A stretch of DNA of 64,000 nt from Hymenopus coronatus (GCA_030762935.1 CM060892.1:90864827-90928826); one strand, 5' to 3'; shown: positions 1 to 12,889, numbered from the stretch's first letter. Notes: generated by a model not told the origin, from the sequence alone. Numbers and translations: made by a program.

Positions 1-500
1 ATGCAACAAACAACACACGAACCAACGAGGTGAAACTTGTTAGTGTATCAGATGTCCTGCGTCACCAATATTGCCAAATTAAAAACTATTATATCAGTCT
101 CATTAATACTAGACAAAAGCGATATACTCATCATCCCAATGTCAATCTTTGTTGCTTTCAGAAAGGTGTCTATTATGAAACAATCTAGATATTTAATGCT
201 CTCCCCAGTAATCTCAAAGAAAATGTTGGGCATTTCAGGGCTTTTAAGACCTTTTATAAGGAGTACCTTTGCAATAAATGATTTTACTCTGAAGATGGAT
301 AGTTTAGTGACAAGTCAGTCTGACAAAACTATCAACAATCATTGTATTTATAAGTATTATAATGTTTTGCATTAGTGTATTTGTGTCTTATATTAAAATT
401 AAACTGATGTATACTTTGACTTGCATGAATGTGTCAATGAATTTTTTAGTATTTAGCAATGACACAAGGTCTGTAAATTTGATATTCTATAACATATTTG

Positions 501-550
<50 letters not shown>

Positions 551-2233
551 AATTTATTGACTTTATGAAGAGTACATAATACAAAAAAAAACAAAAAAAC
601 AAAAAAACAAACAAAAAGGAAGTACATATGCTTTTATAAAGTATATTAAGTATAGTGCAGTGGCGTACAGTCCTTAAATGCAAATGGTGTGATTATTTTA
701 TCACTAGGGCTTTATACATTGTTTTTTTTCCATAGTGTATAAATAAATATATGTACACATGTATATGCCTTGACAAGCTCTATATTCAGTGGCTTCCTGG
801 CCTAAACGAGCCTACAGAATGCTTTCTAATCTAATCTAATATTTACACACCTTGTATATTAAAATCATTTACGCAAACATTTATCTGAGTTGACAAAATG
901 TAGGAAGATGAATTCTTTGTAAGAGTATTTTGTAGAAGAGGGAAAAGTTAGTATAAAAAGTATGAATGAATGAATAAGTGTATTTATTGACATAACAATA
1001 TCATATGTACATAGAATTTAAACATTCGCCCGGGTTCACAGACCGTACGTGCTTTCACATAAAAAGTAAGTGAAGGCAGCACGTAGATTTATTTTTCCCT
1101 GTGGCATTAGCTTACAAAACGCTTTGAAATTCAATTTATTTTCATTTTAGTTAAATTAATGAAGGATATCAAATATACCCGGAAAATTTTAAACACCATA
1201 TGTGGATTAGAGGACAGTAAAAAAATCTGCATAGTTCAGAGACAATTTGGGTGGATGACAACGTCGACCAGAAAAAAAAAGCTTTTATATTCAGGGGAAA
1301 ACCTTGCTATTATTTATAGACCACTTATCTAGGGTTTGCTTTCATTATGTAAAAGAAACGTAACTTTCGATAGTAACGATCCGTCAGCATGAGTCAGCAT
1401 CGACTCCTGAAGACATGCAACATCTCGAAACACGCACTTTCTACCCTTGATATCGAGAGCTTTACTTGCTAGTTCTCTTCATCCTTTCCCCATATGCAAA
1501 GAAATCAACATTTAAAATATGAATATTTTGTAATTACATGACTTTCTCTGCTCCTCTTCTGTGCACTAGTATTAATTTAATTTTTATGCCTGGTTATTTT
1601 TAATCGAGATAAATTTCTATTACAGAACTACACAGTCTATTGTAAGCATAAGAAGAAAGCAATAGGCAAAAGCGATAGTTTTAAAGAACTAGTCGCTTTA
1701 TGACGATTTTGAAATTCCATGCACTGAAAGGTTGTATTCACGTTCTGAATGCTCTACAAGCTTTTCACACCCTCAACATTAAGACCACAACACCAGATCC
1801 ACAACCATCCATATTTTTCCTGTGTTTGAGCCCTAACAAGAGTAGTTACACAGTAACAATACTTAGGCCCACCAGGAGCCTATCAGATTGTTTGTCTTTT
1901 ATTTTGATTAAATGTTGCATAAATACTGTATTACACTTTGGTACAAGAGAGATAGAAGAAGCTGACTGATAGATAACAGCTGTTTAAAAACGGATCACTA
2001 TTTGCTGCCCTACAATTGTTCATCTCATGTGAACGATAGAAATCAAATGTTAATCAAGTGCAAATCAAATGTTATGTTTAACTACAACACTAATAATAAT
2101 TAAGAAGCTCATTCTAGAGATCCTCGATTTCAATAAGTTTGCAGCTTTCATTCGATCAACACATATTCTTAATTGGAATAAGTTATTCAATTCTATCATT
2201 AAAAGAGAGAGAGAGAGATTAAAACGGATTTTT
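1..2233. other. Unassigned AT-rich DNA
   Basis: No gene or recognisable transposon domain is visible. The open frames here (for example 37-375 and 1700-1969) have no motif I recognise and sit in AT-rich sequence, so I treat them as chance. The stretch holds a TA microsatellite near 504-547, an A-rich tract at 580-617, and short GAAT/TCTAA runs near 825-840 and 965-980. Position 967-1040 ('gaatgaataagtgtattta' onward) looks like the end of an interspersed repeat, but I cannot classify it. Confidence 0.5.
504..547. repeat. (TA)n microsatellite
   Basis: Uninterrupted alternating TA for about 40 bases. The Ile-Tyr runs in open frames on both strands here are translations of this repeat and are not proteins. 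Confidence 0.95.
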
Positions 2234-3012
2234 TTACTTTCTCTACATGTACTATGTATATAGTGTATTGAGAAGGTATTGCATTTCACCCAAAAATTCG
2301 ATACCGAGATTTAACCGGAAATATATGTTTTAGGGTCCCCGGTATCCAAAAAAAATTTTTTTTAGAAAAAGGTCCGTGTGTCTGTGAGTACGATAACTCA
2401 AAAACGAAAAATCAGTAAAACTACCCTTTACATTAAAAAAAGTCGACATTTTGTCTTTCTCAAAAATGGCTCTAACGATTTTGATTAAAATATTTAGTAT
2501 GTTAAATATATTTATATGGAAAATAAAATATATACCTTGAATTTTCTAGTATTAGCCTGAAGACCATTTTATTCTGAATGAGTTTTCCTGAATATTGCGT
2601 AACTGGTAAACCGTAAGAGATAGACAAAAACATATTACACAACAAAGTAGACCACGTTAAAATACTCAATTTATGTCATATACGTTTTTTCGTAGAATTG
2701 GCCATTTCTGAAATATTCCTCGTTATTTGTTTCAGATTCAAAATACTTTAAGTTTTCTCACACAGAAAGTTGTAAACCCCTGGCCCTGCATAGAAAAGGA
2801 TTTCAACCACATGGCAACCAGTTTTTAAGAGAGTTGACAATTGTTTTTAGGTTAGTGTAATCCCTTATTTTCCTTCTACTTACAAGGAAGCAAGTAAGAT
2901 AATTTCTGCTAATGTCTATCTCAATTATCATAAAGTAGACAGAAGAATATGCATAATAACAATAAGTTGTTACAACGATGTAGAGAAAGTCATGTGAATG
3001 GACCATATCAGA
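2234..3012 (-). mobile_element. RF1 copy, nearly complete
   Basis: Read on the minus strand it begins TCTGATATGGTCCATTCACATGA (shown here only as the divergent TCTGAT start) and ends with the hairpin near 2240-2270 followed by GAGAAAGTAA. The diagnostic middle words are present: 'ctcaaaaacgaaaa', 'ttttgattaaaatat', 'ggtaaaccgtaagagatag'. It is somewhat shortened (about 780 bp versus 850-900 bp), because the block between 'cgaaaa' and 'tttacatt' lacks the usual 'gatgcgacacgaagatttt' segment. It lies next to a run of T at 2230-2235. Noncoding. Confidence 0.9.
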
Positions 3013-4933
3013 TTTTTAACCAAGCATGTGTATATATCACCTGCAGCTCTTTATCTCCTCACCTAGTTTTTGTTACATCGTATACCATGCCTACAAACAC
3101 AACAATTTTTGGGCTTTATTGCGAAGAGCAGAAAGAGAAGCAGGAGAATTACAATTTCCACATATAAGAAGTTTGAGTGGTATAACATGGAGAGAAGTTG
3201 GAGGAGGATGAAAATAAACCCAAATGAAATGTCAACCTTACCCTGAATCTCAGTCAACTGTATTTGTCTGCTGGGCTTAAAACCGCCTATTGTGATTTAT
3301 TCAAAAGAGAGGGTTTTAAGAAGTCATGTATAATGTAAAGTCCCTTGCAGTGCTTCTGAAGTTCTATGTGAGTTTTGCTGCTCTACAAAAATATTCAAAT
3401 AGTAACCTTACACTATGAAGGGCAATAAAATGACTGAAAGAGTGTTTTCATTAGCAAAAAACTAGGGATTGACAGAGAAAGAAAAATTCATATTGTATTT
3501 CTGTATATTTTGATACGTCTTATGTAAACTTGGCAGAAATGATTTATATTTGTTTGAATATGTTAATGCAGAACTTGCTGTAGATACAAGGAGACGGAGG
3601 CAAAAGTAAAATGTTTAGAAACAAATCGATTACCTTAAGATTACAAACTCTTTGCACTACTTCATTATAAAGTAAAAAATATTGAATGAGTTTAATTGCA
3701 AATTATGTAATACGAAGATAATTTGATGGAGCAAGCAGAGAGGCATTTAAAATGCACGAAAATGCTCAATATTATCCACAATAAAAGAAAACAGATATGC
3801 CTATGAATTCTTAGAGAACAATAGAAGAGGTTAAAAATGTTCATATATTTTAAAATGACTCTTTGGTCACATTTATTTTGTTTTAGCACCATAAGCAAGC
3901 CCTCTATTTCTAGTTTTAAATAGTGCATTTTCTATATAACAATCACTAAGTAATCTAAAAGTCGGTTTAAAGGATTAAGCGCATGTGTTTTATAGCCTGA
4001 AATCGACATGGTGCGAGCATAATGCCAATTATTTTTTATTTTCTCCATTTTTCGGCAATATTATCATTTAGATTTGGCTCTCTTGCATAGAAAGAGACTT
4101 TATGAGAGGTTTTATGGTCTAAAATATATGGACGATGGGGTTAAACAGAATTGCAATGAATAATTCCGTGGAATGATATGGAGGCCATGTAGAAAATACA
4201 CTTTTTTTTGGCTAACTACAGTTATGTTGGGTGTTATGGAAGCTGTCCTGCATTTTAACTGCATAAAAAGAGTTGAAATGGAACTTATCAGAAGGATGAT
4301 TGTTCCTGTCAAATTCATTGTAGCCGGAGCATTAGAAGCCTACATCAAGGTAAAATCAGAGCACACCTAAACAAAAACAATGAAAAAAGTTCGAAAACGA
4401 TAAAATGTGTTCAAAAGACGGCCCAACAAATGGTATTGACGAACTTTAAAAGTGAGAGTAAACGATGCATTATAAACATTCTTGTTAACTTTCATTACGT
4501 GTTTAATCAAAACAAAAATATTGCCGCACTTTTGTTGAATAAACTATTCAATAAAAATAGTGCCTACTACTTACTACATTCTTACGTCAAAATAAAAATA
4601 TTTAAAGCAGCAGTGTTTTGAAGCAAATTGACAAACATTTGTTGAAATTTTGCAAGTCGGAGGGAAATATAACATTTTGTCTTGCATTGGTTAACGTTAA
4701 AAAAGTTTTAGCTGCTAGAAAAATTAAGCTGCTTCAGAAATATACCATCAATGCTGCTCAGTTCAGTGAAACAATAATTTAATAAGAATTATTGCTGTTT
4801 TTGTTTGGATTTTACAAAAAGTTGCATATTTTGAACATAATATCGTATATCATTTTGGTGAATAAACAAACTTTGTTTGAATAATTTGATCGTAAAATTT
4901 TAATAGCGTAATGATAACTAAAGTAGAAAACAA
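3013..4933. other. Unassigned AT-rich DNA
   Basis: About 1.9 kb between two RF1 copies. I find no transposase motif, tRNA-like box or credible exon. The open frames at 4112-4370 overlap on opposite strands and carry no recognisable domain. No long simple repeat is present. Confidence 0.5.
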
Positions 4934-5623
4934 TTTGATATGCTCCATTCATATGGCTTTTTCTAAATCTCTGTAACCATTATTATTGTTAATAAGCTTA
5001 TTCTTCTAGCTATTTAATGCTAAAATATTAGCAGAAACGGACTTATGATTTAGTTTCTTTATAAGTAGAAGGGAAATAAGGGAATACACTAGGCTAAACC
5101 GACAGTCAAATGTTTTAAAATATGGTTGCTATGGGATTGAAATCACTTTCTTCGCATGGCTAGGAGTTGACATGTTCCCGTAGCCTATGAGAAAAGTATT
5201 TTAAAACTAAAATCAATAACAAGGAATATCTCGAAAATGGCCAACTCCACGAAAAAAATGTATATAACATAAATTGTGTGTTTTATCGTAATCTACATTT
5301 TTGTGTAGTAAGTTTATGTCTATCTCTTAGGTTAACCAGTTACACAAAATTCAATAAAAATCATCCTAATAAAGAGGTCTCTAGAGACTATTCACAAAAA
5401 TTGAAGATATACATTTTATTTGTCACGCCTTTAATATACGGTATTTTGATCAAAATCTTTTGAGCCATTTTTGAGAAATCAAAGTTTTCGAAATTTTTCC
5501 ATGTAAAGGGTATTTTGAGCTGGGGGAATTTTTCTCAAAATCTTCGTGTCGCATTCCTGGAAGGTACTAAACTTAAATGCCAAGTTTGGTATTCTACCGA
5601 CTTTTCGTTTTCGAGTTATCGTG

Positions 5624-5678
<55 letters not shown>

Positions 5679-5827
5679 CCGCGCGAAATTTTTTCTGAAA
5701 ATACTTTTTTGGGATACAGGGGACTCTAAAACGTCTATTTTCGGTGAAATCTCGTTATCCAATTTTTTGGTGGAATGCAATACCTTCTCTATAAATTATG
5801 CACATAGTGCGTGTGGAGCAAGTATTA
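4934..5827 (+). mobile_element. RF1 copy, complete, with long CA tract
   Basis: Begins TTTGATATGCTCC (divergent form of TCTGATGTGTTCC) preceded by a short A-rich stretch. It proceeds through all RF1 blocks, carries an unusually pure CA tract at 5626-5674 in the position where RF1 copies have their microsatellite, and ends with the palindrome 'atgcacatagtgcgt' and 'gagcaagta'. About 890 bp. It is directly followed by repeat E. Confidence 0.92.
5626..5674. repeat. (CA)n microsatellite inside RF1
   Basis: About 24 CA units, continued by a CG-containing 'gtgcccgcgcg'. The position matches the CA/TG-rich block of other RF1 copies, so this is an expansion of an element-internal microsatellite. Confidence 0.95.
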
Positions 5828-5829
5828 AC

Positions 5830-6250
5830 TTGTACTTTTAAAAATAAAATTATAAAGCTTGGTACAAATAATTCAGCATAATAATGTTCAAAGGTTTGAA
5901 AAGACAATGCACATAATCTCAATCAGAATTCTTTGCAGTGAATTAAAAGAAATGGCTCTCCTCCTGTCACTCAAAATAGTTTGAAGTTTGAATCAGCCAC
6001 AAGTTTGTTCTGTTCGAACGCCTCTAATCTTTAGTCTTTTCGACAACTTTCAATTTGCGCTCTCTTTAAATTTTCACTGGTATATCTACTAGAAGAAACT
6101 GAACGAGGTCAGGCAGTAAGCAATATTAAATAGCGCACATGTTTCGAAATGGGCTCTAGAGACAGCACCTACTCTATACGTCGTGTTCATACTCTATATG
6201 CACTTAACCTCAATCTGGAAATTTCGTGACCCTGGACCAAGTTATGAAAA
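5830..6250 (+). repeat. Repeat E, copy 1
   Basis: About 400 bp that recur at 44735-45165 in the same orientation and, in part, at 31915-32064 inverted. Shared words include 'aaaattataaa', 'ataataatgt', 'tttgcgctctctt', 'tatctactag', 'aactgaacgag', 'cctcaatctgg' and 'aatttcgtgac'. No open frame or tRNA-like box was recognised. It follows an RF1 copy immediately. The class is unknown; it may be a SINE or MITE lacking a visible head. Confidence 0.65.
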
Positions 6251-6599
6251 CGGCAGGTAGGCAAATGGATAGGTGTACTTTACTTGTTGCATTTCGTCTG
6301 GGTGCACTGTCCATAGTAGTTTACCTGTCCATCCTCCTTTGTCCGCTGTCGAATCAAAGTGTATTTCATACCGCGTACAAACGCCTCATTTTTACCAGGA
6401 CAAAATGTGTATCTCGAATATTCTAGGAATATCCCCTTAAGTCTCCTTCATTCCAAATGCATTTATCATAATTTCTCTACCCTATGACATAATGTTACGT
6501 GCTACATAAGAAAGATACTTATCTTTAAGCACACAGGTTATGTCAAAGTTTCTTAATCATTTCTAAAATATTCTTGGCTATTGGTTTAATTATTTATAT

Positions 6600-7296
6600 A
6601 ATTATACTTACCGCAATAGAAACTAGTGTCTCTATTGCTTACCTTTAGTAAGTAGCAGAAATATTGAAGCCCAACCAAAATGTTACAATACACGCTTTGA
6701 GATTCCCTGAATCAAAAAGTAAATAAAGAAAATTAAAAGGGATTTTTCGATGAAGCTCCGTATGTATGTGTGTGTGTCCTTTCTCTCTGTCTGTCTGTCT
6801 GCCTGTCTGTATGTGAACAGCAAACCCCCCTCCCAAAAAAAACTAGCAACTTTGATATCTAAATTCACCATTTTTGCAGGATGCCACTGTAAAAGTTTCA
6901 AGAAAACTGCCCACCCCAAAACACCTGTTGCACTTTTAGAAACTTTTTATTCATCAAAAATGTGTTTAATGGTCTCAATTAACATATCACATATTTCAAA
7001 TAATTTTATGGCAAATAAAATATTTAGCTTGAATTTTCATGGAATAGCCGCTGAATTCCTTTTTATTTCGAATACTTTTGCACGATAGGTAAACCGTAAG
7101 AAATAGAGAAAATCTTAGTAGATAAAATCTTTTAATATCTTATTGAGGTACACAAATAAGTCAAATAACAGTTTTGTGGAACTAGGAATATCGGGTTATA
7201 CCTGTTATTATTATTTTGAATCTTCCAATACTTATAATTTTCTGAAATGCGAAAGCACTTTCTTATAGCTTTTATTTTTTAATTGTGTACTTATTT
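6600..7296 (-). mobile_element. Diverged RF1 copy
   Basis: More decayed than its neighbours but recognisable by order of words: 'ccaaccaaaa', 'ttccctgaatc', 'gatttttcgatgaagctccgtatg' (part only), a TG/TCTG-rich block at 6762-6812, 'caggatgccac', 'caagaaaactgcccaccccaaa', 'ggcaaataaaat', 'ttgaattttcatggaatagcc' and 'ggtaaaccgtaag'. The end nearest 7290 is too decayed to place exactly. The terminal hairpin end lies near 6600-6660. Confidence 0.75.
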
Positions 7297-8107
7297 TTGC
7301 TATCTCTAGCATGTATCTAAATATAGTGTGCATAGTAGCTAGAGAAAGTATTATATTCTAACCAAAAATGTCATGTTGAAATTTCACCGGACCACTGAGC
7401 CCGAAAAAACATTTTAGAAAAAGGTACGCGTGTGTGTGTGTTAGTGAATGTGTTTCTGTGGACAGCATTGCTCAGAAATGAATATACCGTTAAAAACCAA
7501 ACTTGGTATTTATGATTAGTAATTTCCAAGGATGCAACACGAAGATTTTTAAAAAAAAATCCTCACGACAAACTACCTTTTAGAAGGAAAAAAATTGTGA
7601 AATTTTTGTTTTTCTCAAAAGCTGTAACGATTTTAACTAACATAACGTATATTAAAATATTTATATCACAAATAAAAACGTATATTTTTAATTTTCTGGG
7701 AATAGTCTGAAGACCTCATTCTTCTGGATGTTACAGAAATTTACATAACTGTTTAAACAAAAACTTAATGCACAAACATTTAGATCTTGTTAAAACAGGT
7801 AATTTATGTCACATGCGTTTTTCTGGTACAGATGGACCGTTTTCGATATATTCCTTGTTATTGGTTTCAATTTTAAGTCATCTAACTTTTCTTAAACGGG
7901 AGCGTGCAAACTGAACCGAACCGAACCTTAGGTGTTTCACATATTGACCAGCTTTTAAAAGATTTGACTTTTTCTTATTTCAGTTCTATTTAAAATGAAG
8001 CAAGTAATAACACCAATTCTGCTACTGTTTATCTCGATTAGCATGATGTAACTAAGAGAATAATCTTTTGTATATGGATCTGTTAGAGAAGTATGTAACA
8101 CGTCAGA
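7297..8107 (-). mobile_element. RF1 copy in tandem with the next
   Basis: On the plus strand it starts with the decayed hairpin near 7300-7350 and ends '...aacacgtcaga' at 8107, four Ts before the hairpin end of the next RF1 copy. Internal RF1 words are all present ('gacagcattgctcagaaatg', 'gatgcaacacgaagattttt', 'aaaatatttatat'). The head-to-tail junction with the 8112 copy is one of several tandem junctions in the window. Confidence 0.85.
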
Positions 8108-8111
8108 TTTA

Positions 8112-8952
8112 TTACTTTCTCTACATGTGCATAGTGTATAGAGAAGGTATTGCATTCCACCCAAAAATTCGATACCGAGATTTCACCTGAAATACATGTT
8201 TTGGGTCCGCCTGAATCCAAAAAAAGCATTTTCAGAAAAAGTTCCGTGTGTGTGCGTGAGTGTCTGTGTGAGTGTCTGTAGACAGCATAGCTCAAAAACG
8301 AAAAGACCATTGAATACCAAACTTGGCATTTAAGTTTGGTATCTTCAAGGATGCGACACGAACATTTTCAAGAAAATCCCCCACCCCCAACTACCCTTTA
8401 CATGGAACTTTTTTCGAAAATTTTGACTTTCTTAAAAATGGCTCTAATATTTGATTAAAATATCGTATATTAAAGATATTTACCTGACAAATAAAATGTA
8501 TATCTTAAATATTCTGGGAATAGCCTCTGAAGACTACTTTATTCTGGAGGAATTTTACGAAATTTTTCCATAAGTGCTAAAATGTAAGAGATGGACAAAA
8601 ACTTACCACACAAAAATGTAGAGCAGATTAAAACACACAATTTATGTCATATACATTTTTTTCGTGGTGTTGATCGTTCTTTAGATATTCCTTGTTTGCG
8701 GTTTTCTCATACAGGAATTTGCTAGCTCCTGTCCACAGAAGCAAAGGAACTTGAATCACATAGCAACCAGCTTTTGACTATCAGTTTGACCTATGGCATT
8801 CCCTTATTTCGCTTCTGCTTACAAGGAAGCAAGTAATAAGATTGTTTGTGCTAATTTTGTCTCGATTGGGATGAAGTAAATAGAAGCCTAAGATTTTTAA
8901 CAAATATTTGTTACACAGAAGTAGAGAAAGTCATGCGAATGGAACACATAAG
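8112..8952 (-). mobile_element. RF1 copy, complete
   Basis: Near-consensus copy. Plus-strand order: 'ttactttctctacatgtgc', 'gtattgcattccacccaaaa', TG-rich block 8245-8275, 'gacagcatagctcaaaaacg', 'gatgcgacacgaac', 'cccaactaccctttacatgg', ending 'gaatggaacacataag'. About 840 bp. The minus-strand open frame at 8083-8310 reads through its noncoding hairpin end and CA block. Confidence 0.92.
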
Positions 8953-9796
8953 CTATTTTTTATTTACGTATTTTTTTATCGAAGTATTGCGAAGATCACC
9001 GAAGCTCAAGGCAGTCATATAACGGCCTGCTTTTAAAATATCACTATCGATTTTGCATTCTGTATCCTTCCTATGTCTATCACAAAATCGCATTTGTGAA
9101 ATTAAAAGTAATCTTGATTAATAAGTTAATAGACAGAGAATAAGAGTTTGTCACAATATTTTATAGGAGAGTAATAAAAATCATGGGAAGGCGTCACATA
9201 ATTATTTTTGTTAAGGTATCGTCAATACTTTCAGGGACCAATATTTGTGTTACTTAGCTCCACTAGCACTCAGTAGCAGCTGTTTTAAACTTTACGTATG
9301 AACCTTTGTTATGATGCGATTCCCTTGGCCACCAAATGATGTCTTAATGGTCAGCAGAATTCACGTGACATCAGCATTCCCGGGATTCTAGACAGACGGT
9401 GAATCAGCTTGTCTGGTTACTTCAGCCTTCTGGAAATGTGTTTACGGTTTAACAAACAAAAATGCAACATGGACTTCGGCTAATGCATTTCCGCTGTATG
9501 CTGTAGGTGACCTGTGTGTCATATTACATTCTCAAGCAGAAGTCCAAAGCAACATAAACACAGCATGTCACTGAAGGCGCAACAGAAGCAAAATATGCCT
9601 TTTATAGTAAAAGCAAGCTTTGCTTTTATTATTTCAGCAAAGGTCATCAAAAACAGCATGGCTGTTAGACATTTCAATACAACATCAAGTAGACGCCACT
9701 TGGGGAATTTATAGCTAGAACTACGATGCTTGCCCGGAAGCTAATACCCGTTTACTCTAATAAATATGCATGCATATGTGCTCACAAAACCTAAAA
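8953..9796. other. Unassigned DNA between RF1 copies
   Basis: About 840 bp. Moderately AT-rich with no domain, tRNA-like box or transposon terminus recognised. The stretch around 9605-9640 contains a short imperfect hairpin ('aaaagcaagctttgctttta'). Nothing else stands out. Confidence 0.45.
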
Positions 9797-10617
9797 ATCT
9801 TTCTAGCTACACTACAAACTCCTTACAAATGATTATTCTTCTTTCTACACCATACTAATCAAAATAAACATTGCAGAATGTTCTATTACTTAGTTCGTTA
9901 TATGTAGAAGGGAACCAAGCTAATGCATTAGGCTAAAGTGATAGTCAAATGTTTTAAAAGCCAATGTTATGCAATTGTCATTTCAAATCGCTTCTTTCTT
10001 GGCAAGGAGTAGAGGAAAAGAAAACGGACACTTCCTGTCTGAGAAAAGAATAAGTAATTCACAATTGAAATAAGGAATGTCTCGGAAACCGTTAGTTGCA
10101 CAATAAAAACGTGAATGACATAAATTGTGTATTTTGACTAGATCTACATTTTTTGTGTATTAAGTTTTTGTCCATCTCTTGCGGTTTAACATTTAAGCAA
10201 AATTTGGCAAAATGCATACAGAATAAAGAGGTCTTCAGTGGCTATTCCAGAAATTTCCAGATAAACATTTTATTTGGGATGTAAATATTTTTAATATACG
10301 GGATTTTAATCAAAATCTTTAGAGCCAGTTTTAAGAAAATCAAAATTTTCGAAAATATTCCCATGAAAAGGGTAGCTTGTGGTGGCGGGATTTTCTTGAA
10401 CATGCTCGTGTCACATCCTTGGAAAACACTAAACCTAAATATAACGGTATTTTCGTTTTTGATCTATGCTGTCCACAGACACACACGGACCTTTTTCTAA
10501 AAATGCTTTTTTTCAGAACATGTATTTTCGGTGAAAGCTCGATATCGAATTTGTGGGTGGAATACAATACCCTCACTATCCGCTATGTACTTTGTACATG
10601 CGGGCTAGAGAATGTAA
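9797..10617 (+). mobile_element. RF1 copy, nearly complete
   Basis: The start is decayed ('tctttctagctacactacaa'), but later blocks are clear: 'tagtcaaatgttttaaaagc', 'ggaatgtctcggaaaccg', 'ttttaatcaaaatcttt', 'ggtggcgggattttcttgaa', 'cacacacggacctttttct', and the end hairpin at 10575-10605 with 'gctagagaatgtaaa'. About 820 bp. Confidence 0.88.
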
Positions 10618-11699
10618 ACATATACCAACAAATATGCACTACAAAACTGAAAGAATGAACGTCCGTTGGCAGAAAAGACTTAGTTACATTATTCTTTAAA
10701 GGTTGAATTACAAGAATTTTTCTCGCCCAGTTCACTGATAAATTGCGTATTATGTAGCATAATAATATTCAAAAAAATACCTTTAGAGAACCAAAATTAG
10801 TTTGTAATTCACTGCTGCAAATTATTCACTCAAACTCAATGCGTAGACAGTTTTCGGCTGTACGCCATTCATGTCTAGCGCAACACTGCTCGTTAACACA
10901 TGAGTCACGACCCAGTATAGTTCACAACACCACGGGTACAATTCTTCCGCCTCTTATAACCAGAAAATGACGTCACAGAACTTTGTGGAAACCGAAGCTC
11001 GAGAAGAGTCAAGACTTCTCGCGTTCCGAAGGTTCTGTTACCGCTGCTCTTCTTGTGTTGCTTGCTCATCCCAAGGTCTCCAATTGCGAGGCACACAGCA
11101 AGGTGAATGTGATAGCCACAACAGTAAAATGGCATTGTCACAATAACTTAAATACAGGAATAATTAACAAATGCACCACACATATATATCCTAGAAATGT
11201 GCAATGAAATAATATAACTTGGCAGTGTCATTTGTTATTTAATTACAGGCTTTGAATGGTTCATCTCTACATAGTTCATTATACAGTATTGAATGAAGGC
11301 TTCCCGTGGGAAGAAAACAGATCACATACATAGTCATAATCTTGTGTACGTTCATTAAATGCAAACAAGACTGTTAAACGGTGGAGAACATCATTTAGGT
11401 GTCGATCGCAAGGTTACGAAACCTTCAGCGCTAAAACGCAGGAAGCTACTAATTGGCTTATTAAAACATTCTCATCGTACTACAGCTTCGGCTGTACGTC
11501 TCCGCTTTGATCCTTGATAATTTTCAAGCACCGTCTCTCTTGATTTATCACGTAGCAAAATACAAAATTAAGGAATCAAACAAAGCAACAAAACAGGCTT
11601 TCAAAGGGACAGCCATTATATTGATTCATTAATAAGAAGGTTTTGTGGAAATGGACAACAAATTATGATATTCTTATTCTATAACTAAAGAATCAAGTT
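10618..11699. other. Unassigned DNA with a slightly GC-richer patch
   Basis: About 1.1 kb. The patch at roughly 10860-11120 is richer in G+C and gives overlapping open frames on both strands, with no recognisable domain. It contains a small hairpin (CGAGAAG at 10999 with CTTCTCG near 11014) and two TGACGTCA-like words (around 10969). This could be a fragment of an LTR or a promoter, but nothing decides it. Confidence 0.4.
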
Positions 11700-11802
11700 A
11701 AAGTAAATATGTTTCGCAAAAAGATTAAAATATTTTATATATAATGGCTATATTAATTCAAACCATCGAAAAGATTCTTTAGAAAATAACAAATTTAAAA
11801 AT

Positions 11803-12889
11803 TTTACTTTCTCTACACATGCATAGAAAGGATCTTGCGGTCCAACCAAAAATTCGATGTCGATATTCCATAAAAAAATACAAATCCAAAAAGAATAAGT
11901 TTTTACAAAAAGGCCCGCGCGCACGGTCTGTGAACAGCATAACTTAAAACGGAAAAGCTGCTTTAATCCATAACTTGATATTTAAGTTACAGAATTTCAA
12001 TACAATTCTACCTCCAAAGACTACCTTTTACGTAGAAACATTTTAAAAACTTATCATCTTCTCAAAAATTCCTCTAATGAATTGTGTAAACACAGTATAT
12101 TGAATATATGTATTTATATAGAAACTAAAATGTATATTTTCCATTTCTTGGGAACAGTCACTTGAAGTCATCTTCATTATGGGTGACTTTTGTATAATTG
12201 GTAAACTGAAAGAGATGGACAAAACTAACTACACAAAAAATGTGTAACAGATACTATTTCTCCGTAGTTCAGCTGCTTCCCCGCTGGGAAACCTGGCCCG
12301 GGGTGCACTCATCCTCGTAAGGTCCCTGGGGGGCCTATTGAGGAGCTATTTGATGGAGAAATAGCGACTCCAGGTCATGAGGACCGCATTAACCGGCCGG
12401 GGGTGCTAGAGGCGCTGACCACGTCTGATCCTCCAATATATATCCAATACTTCACCCCATACATGACGTCTGTAGTGGACCGAGATGGGGGACGCAGCGG
12501 TCGGCCGGTAGGCCAAGGTTGCCCGTGAGCTGTCGTGCGTCTTTATTATTATACTTAACCATTTCCAAGATATTCAGTGCCATTGGTTTGAATTTTATAC
12601 ATTTACTTATAGATTTTTTTCAACTGGTAAGTCATCTTCCATTTTTGTTTTATTTTTACTCCTGAGCATGCAAAGAGCAACGGATTTCACTATCAATCGC
12701 GTAGATACTGCGTTAAAAAGATTTAGCCTGGTGTCTTTCCTTATTTCCTTTCTACTTATAAGGAACTAACTAATAAGACCATTTCTACTAATGCTATCCT
12801 GGTTAGCATGAAATAGACAGAGGAGTACTCTTTTGAAACAATAGTTTACAGGAAAGGTATAGCAATTCAGGCGAATGGAATGCATCAGA
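11803..12889 (-). mobile_element. RF1 copy nested in RF1, itself interrupted
   Basis: Plus-strand order: 'ttttactttctctacacatg', 'ggtccaaccaaaaattcgat', a short GC-alternating patch (cgcgcgcac) in place of the TG block, 'gaacagcataactt', 'actaccttttacg', '...ggcgaatggaatgcatcaga'. A GC-rich block of about 290 bp (12255-12549) interrupts it between the 'ggtaaactgaaagagatgg' block and the 'aaccatttccaagatattc' block. Confidence 0.85.
12255..12549. mobile_element. GC-rich insert in RF1, class unknown
   Basis: The composition changes abruptly: 'gggaaacctggcccggggtg', 'accggccgggggtgctagag', 'gcggtcggccggtaggcc'. Flanking sequence is RF1 on both sides. The words 'ggtccctggggggcc' and 'ctagaggcgctgaccacg' are not repeated elsewhere in the window. 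No open frame of note, no tRNA boxes and no clear target-site duplication. It is probably a truncated retroelement or SINE body. Confidence 0.55.

Noticed and set aside
5515..5841. 108-codon plus frame and its minus partner at 5479-5670
   Set aside because: Both read through the CA microsatellite of an RF1 copy. The His-Thr and Cys-Val runs are repeat translations.
10971..11060. Heat-shock-element-like words (TTCTCGCGTTCCGAAGGTTC) and TGACGTCA as a promoter
   Set aside because: The 5-bp module phase required for a heat-shock element is broken, and no adjacent coding exon is visible.
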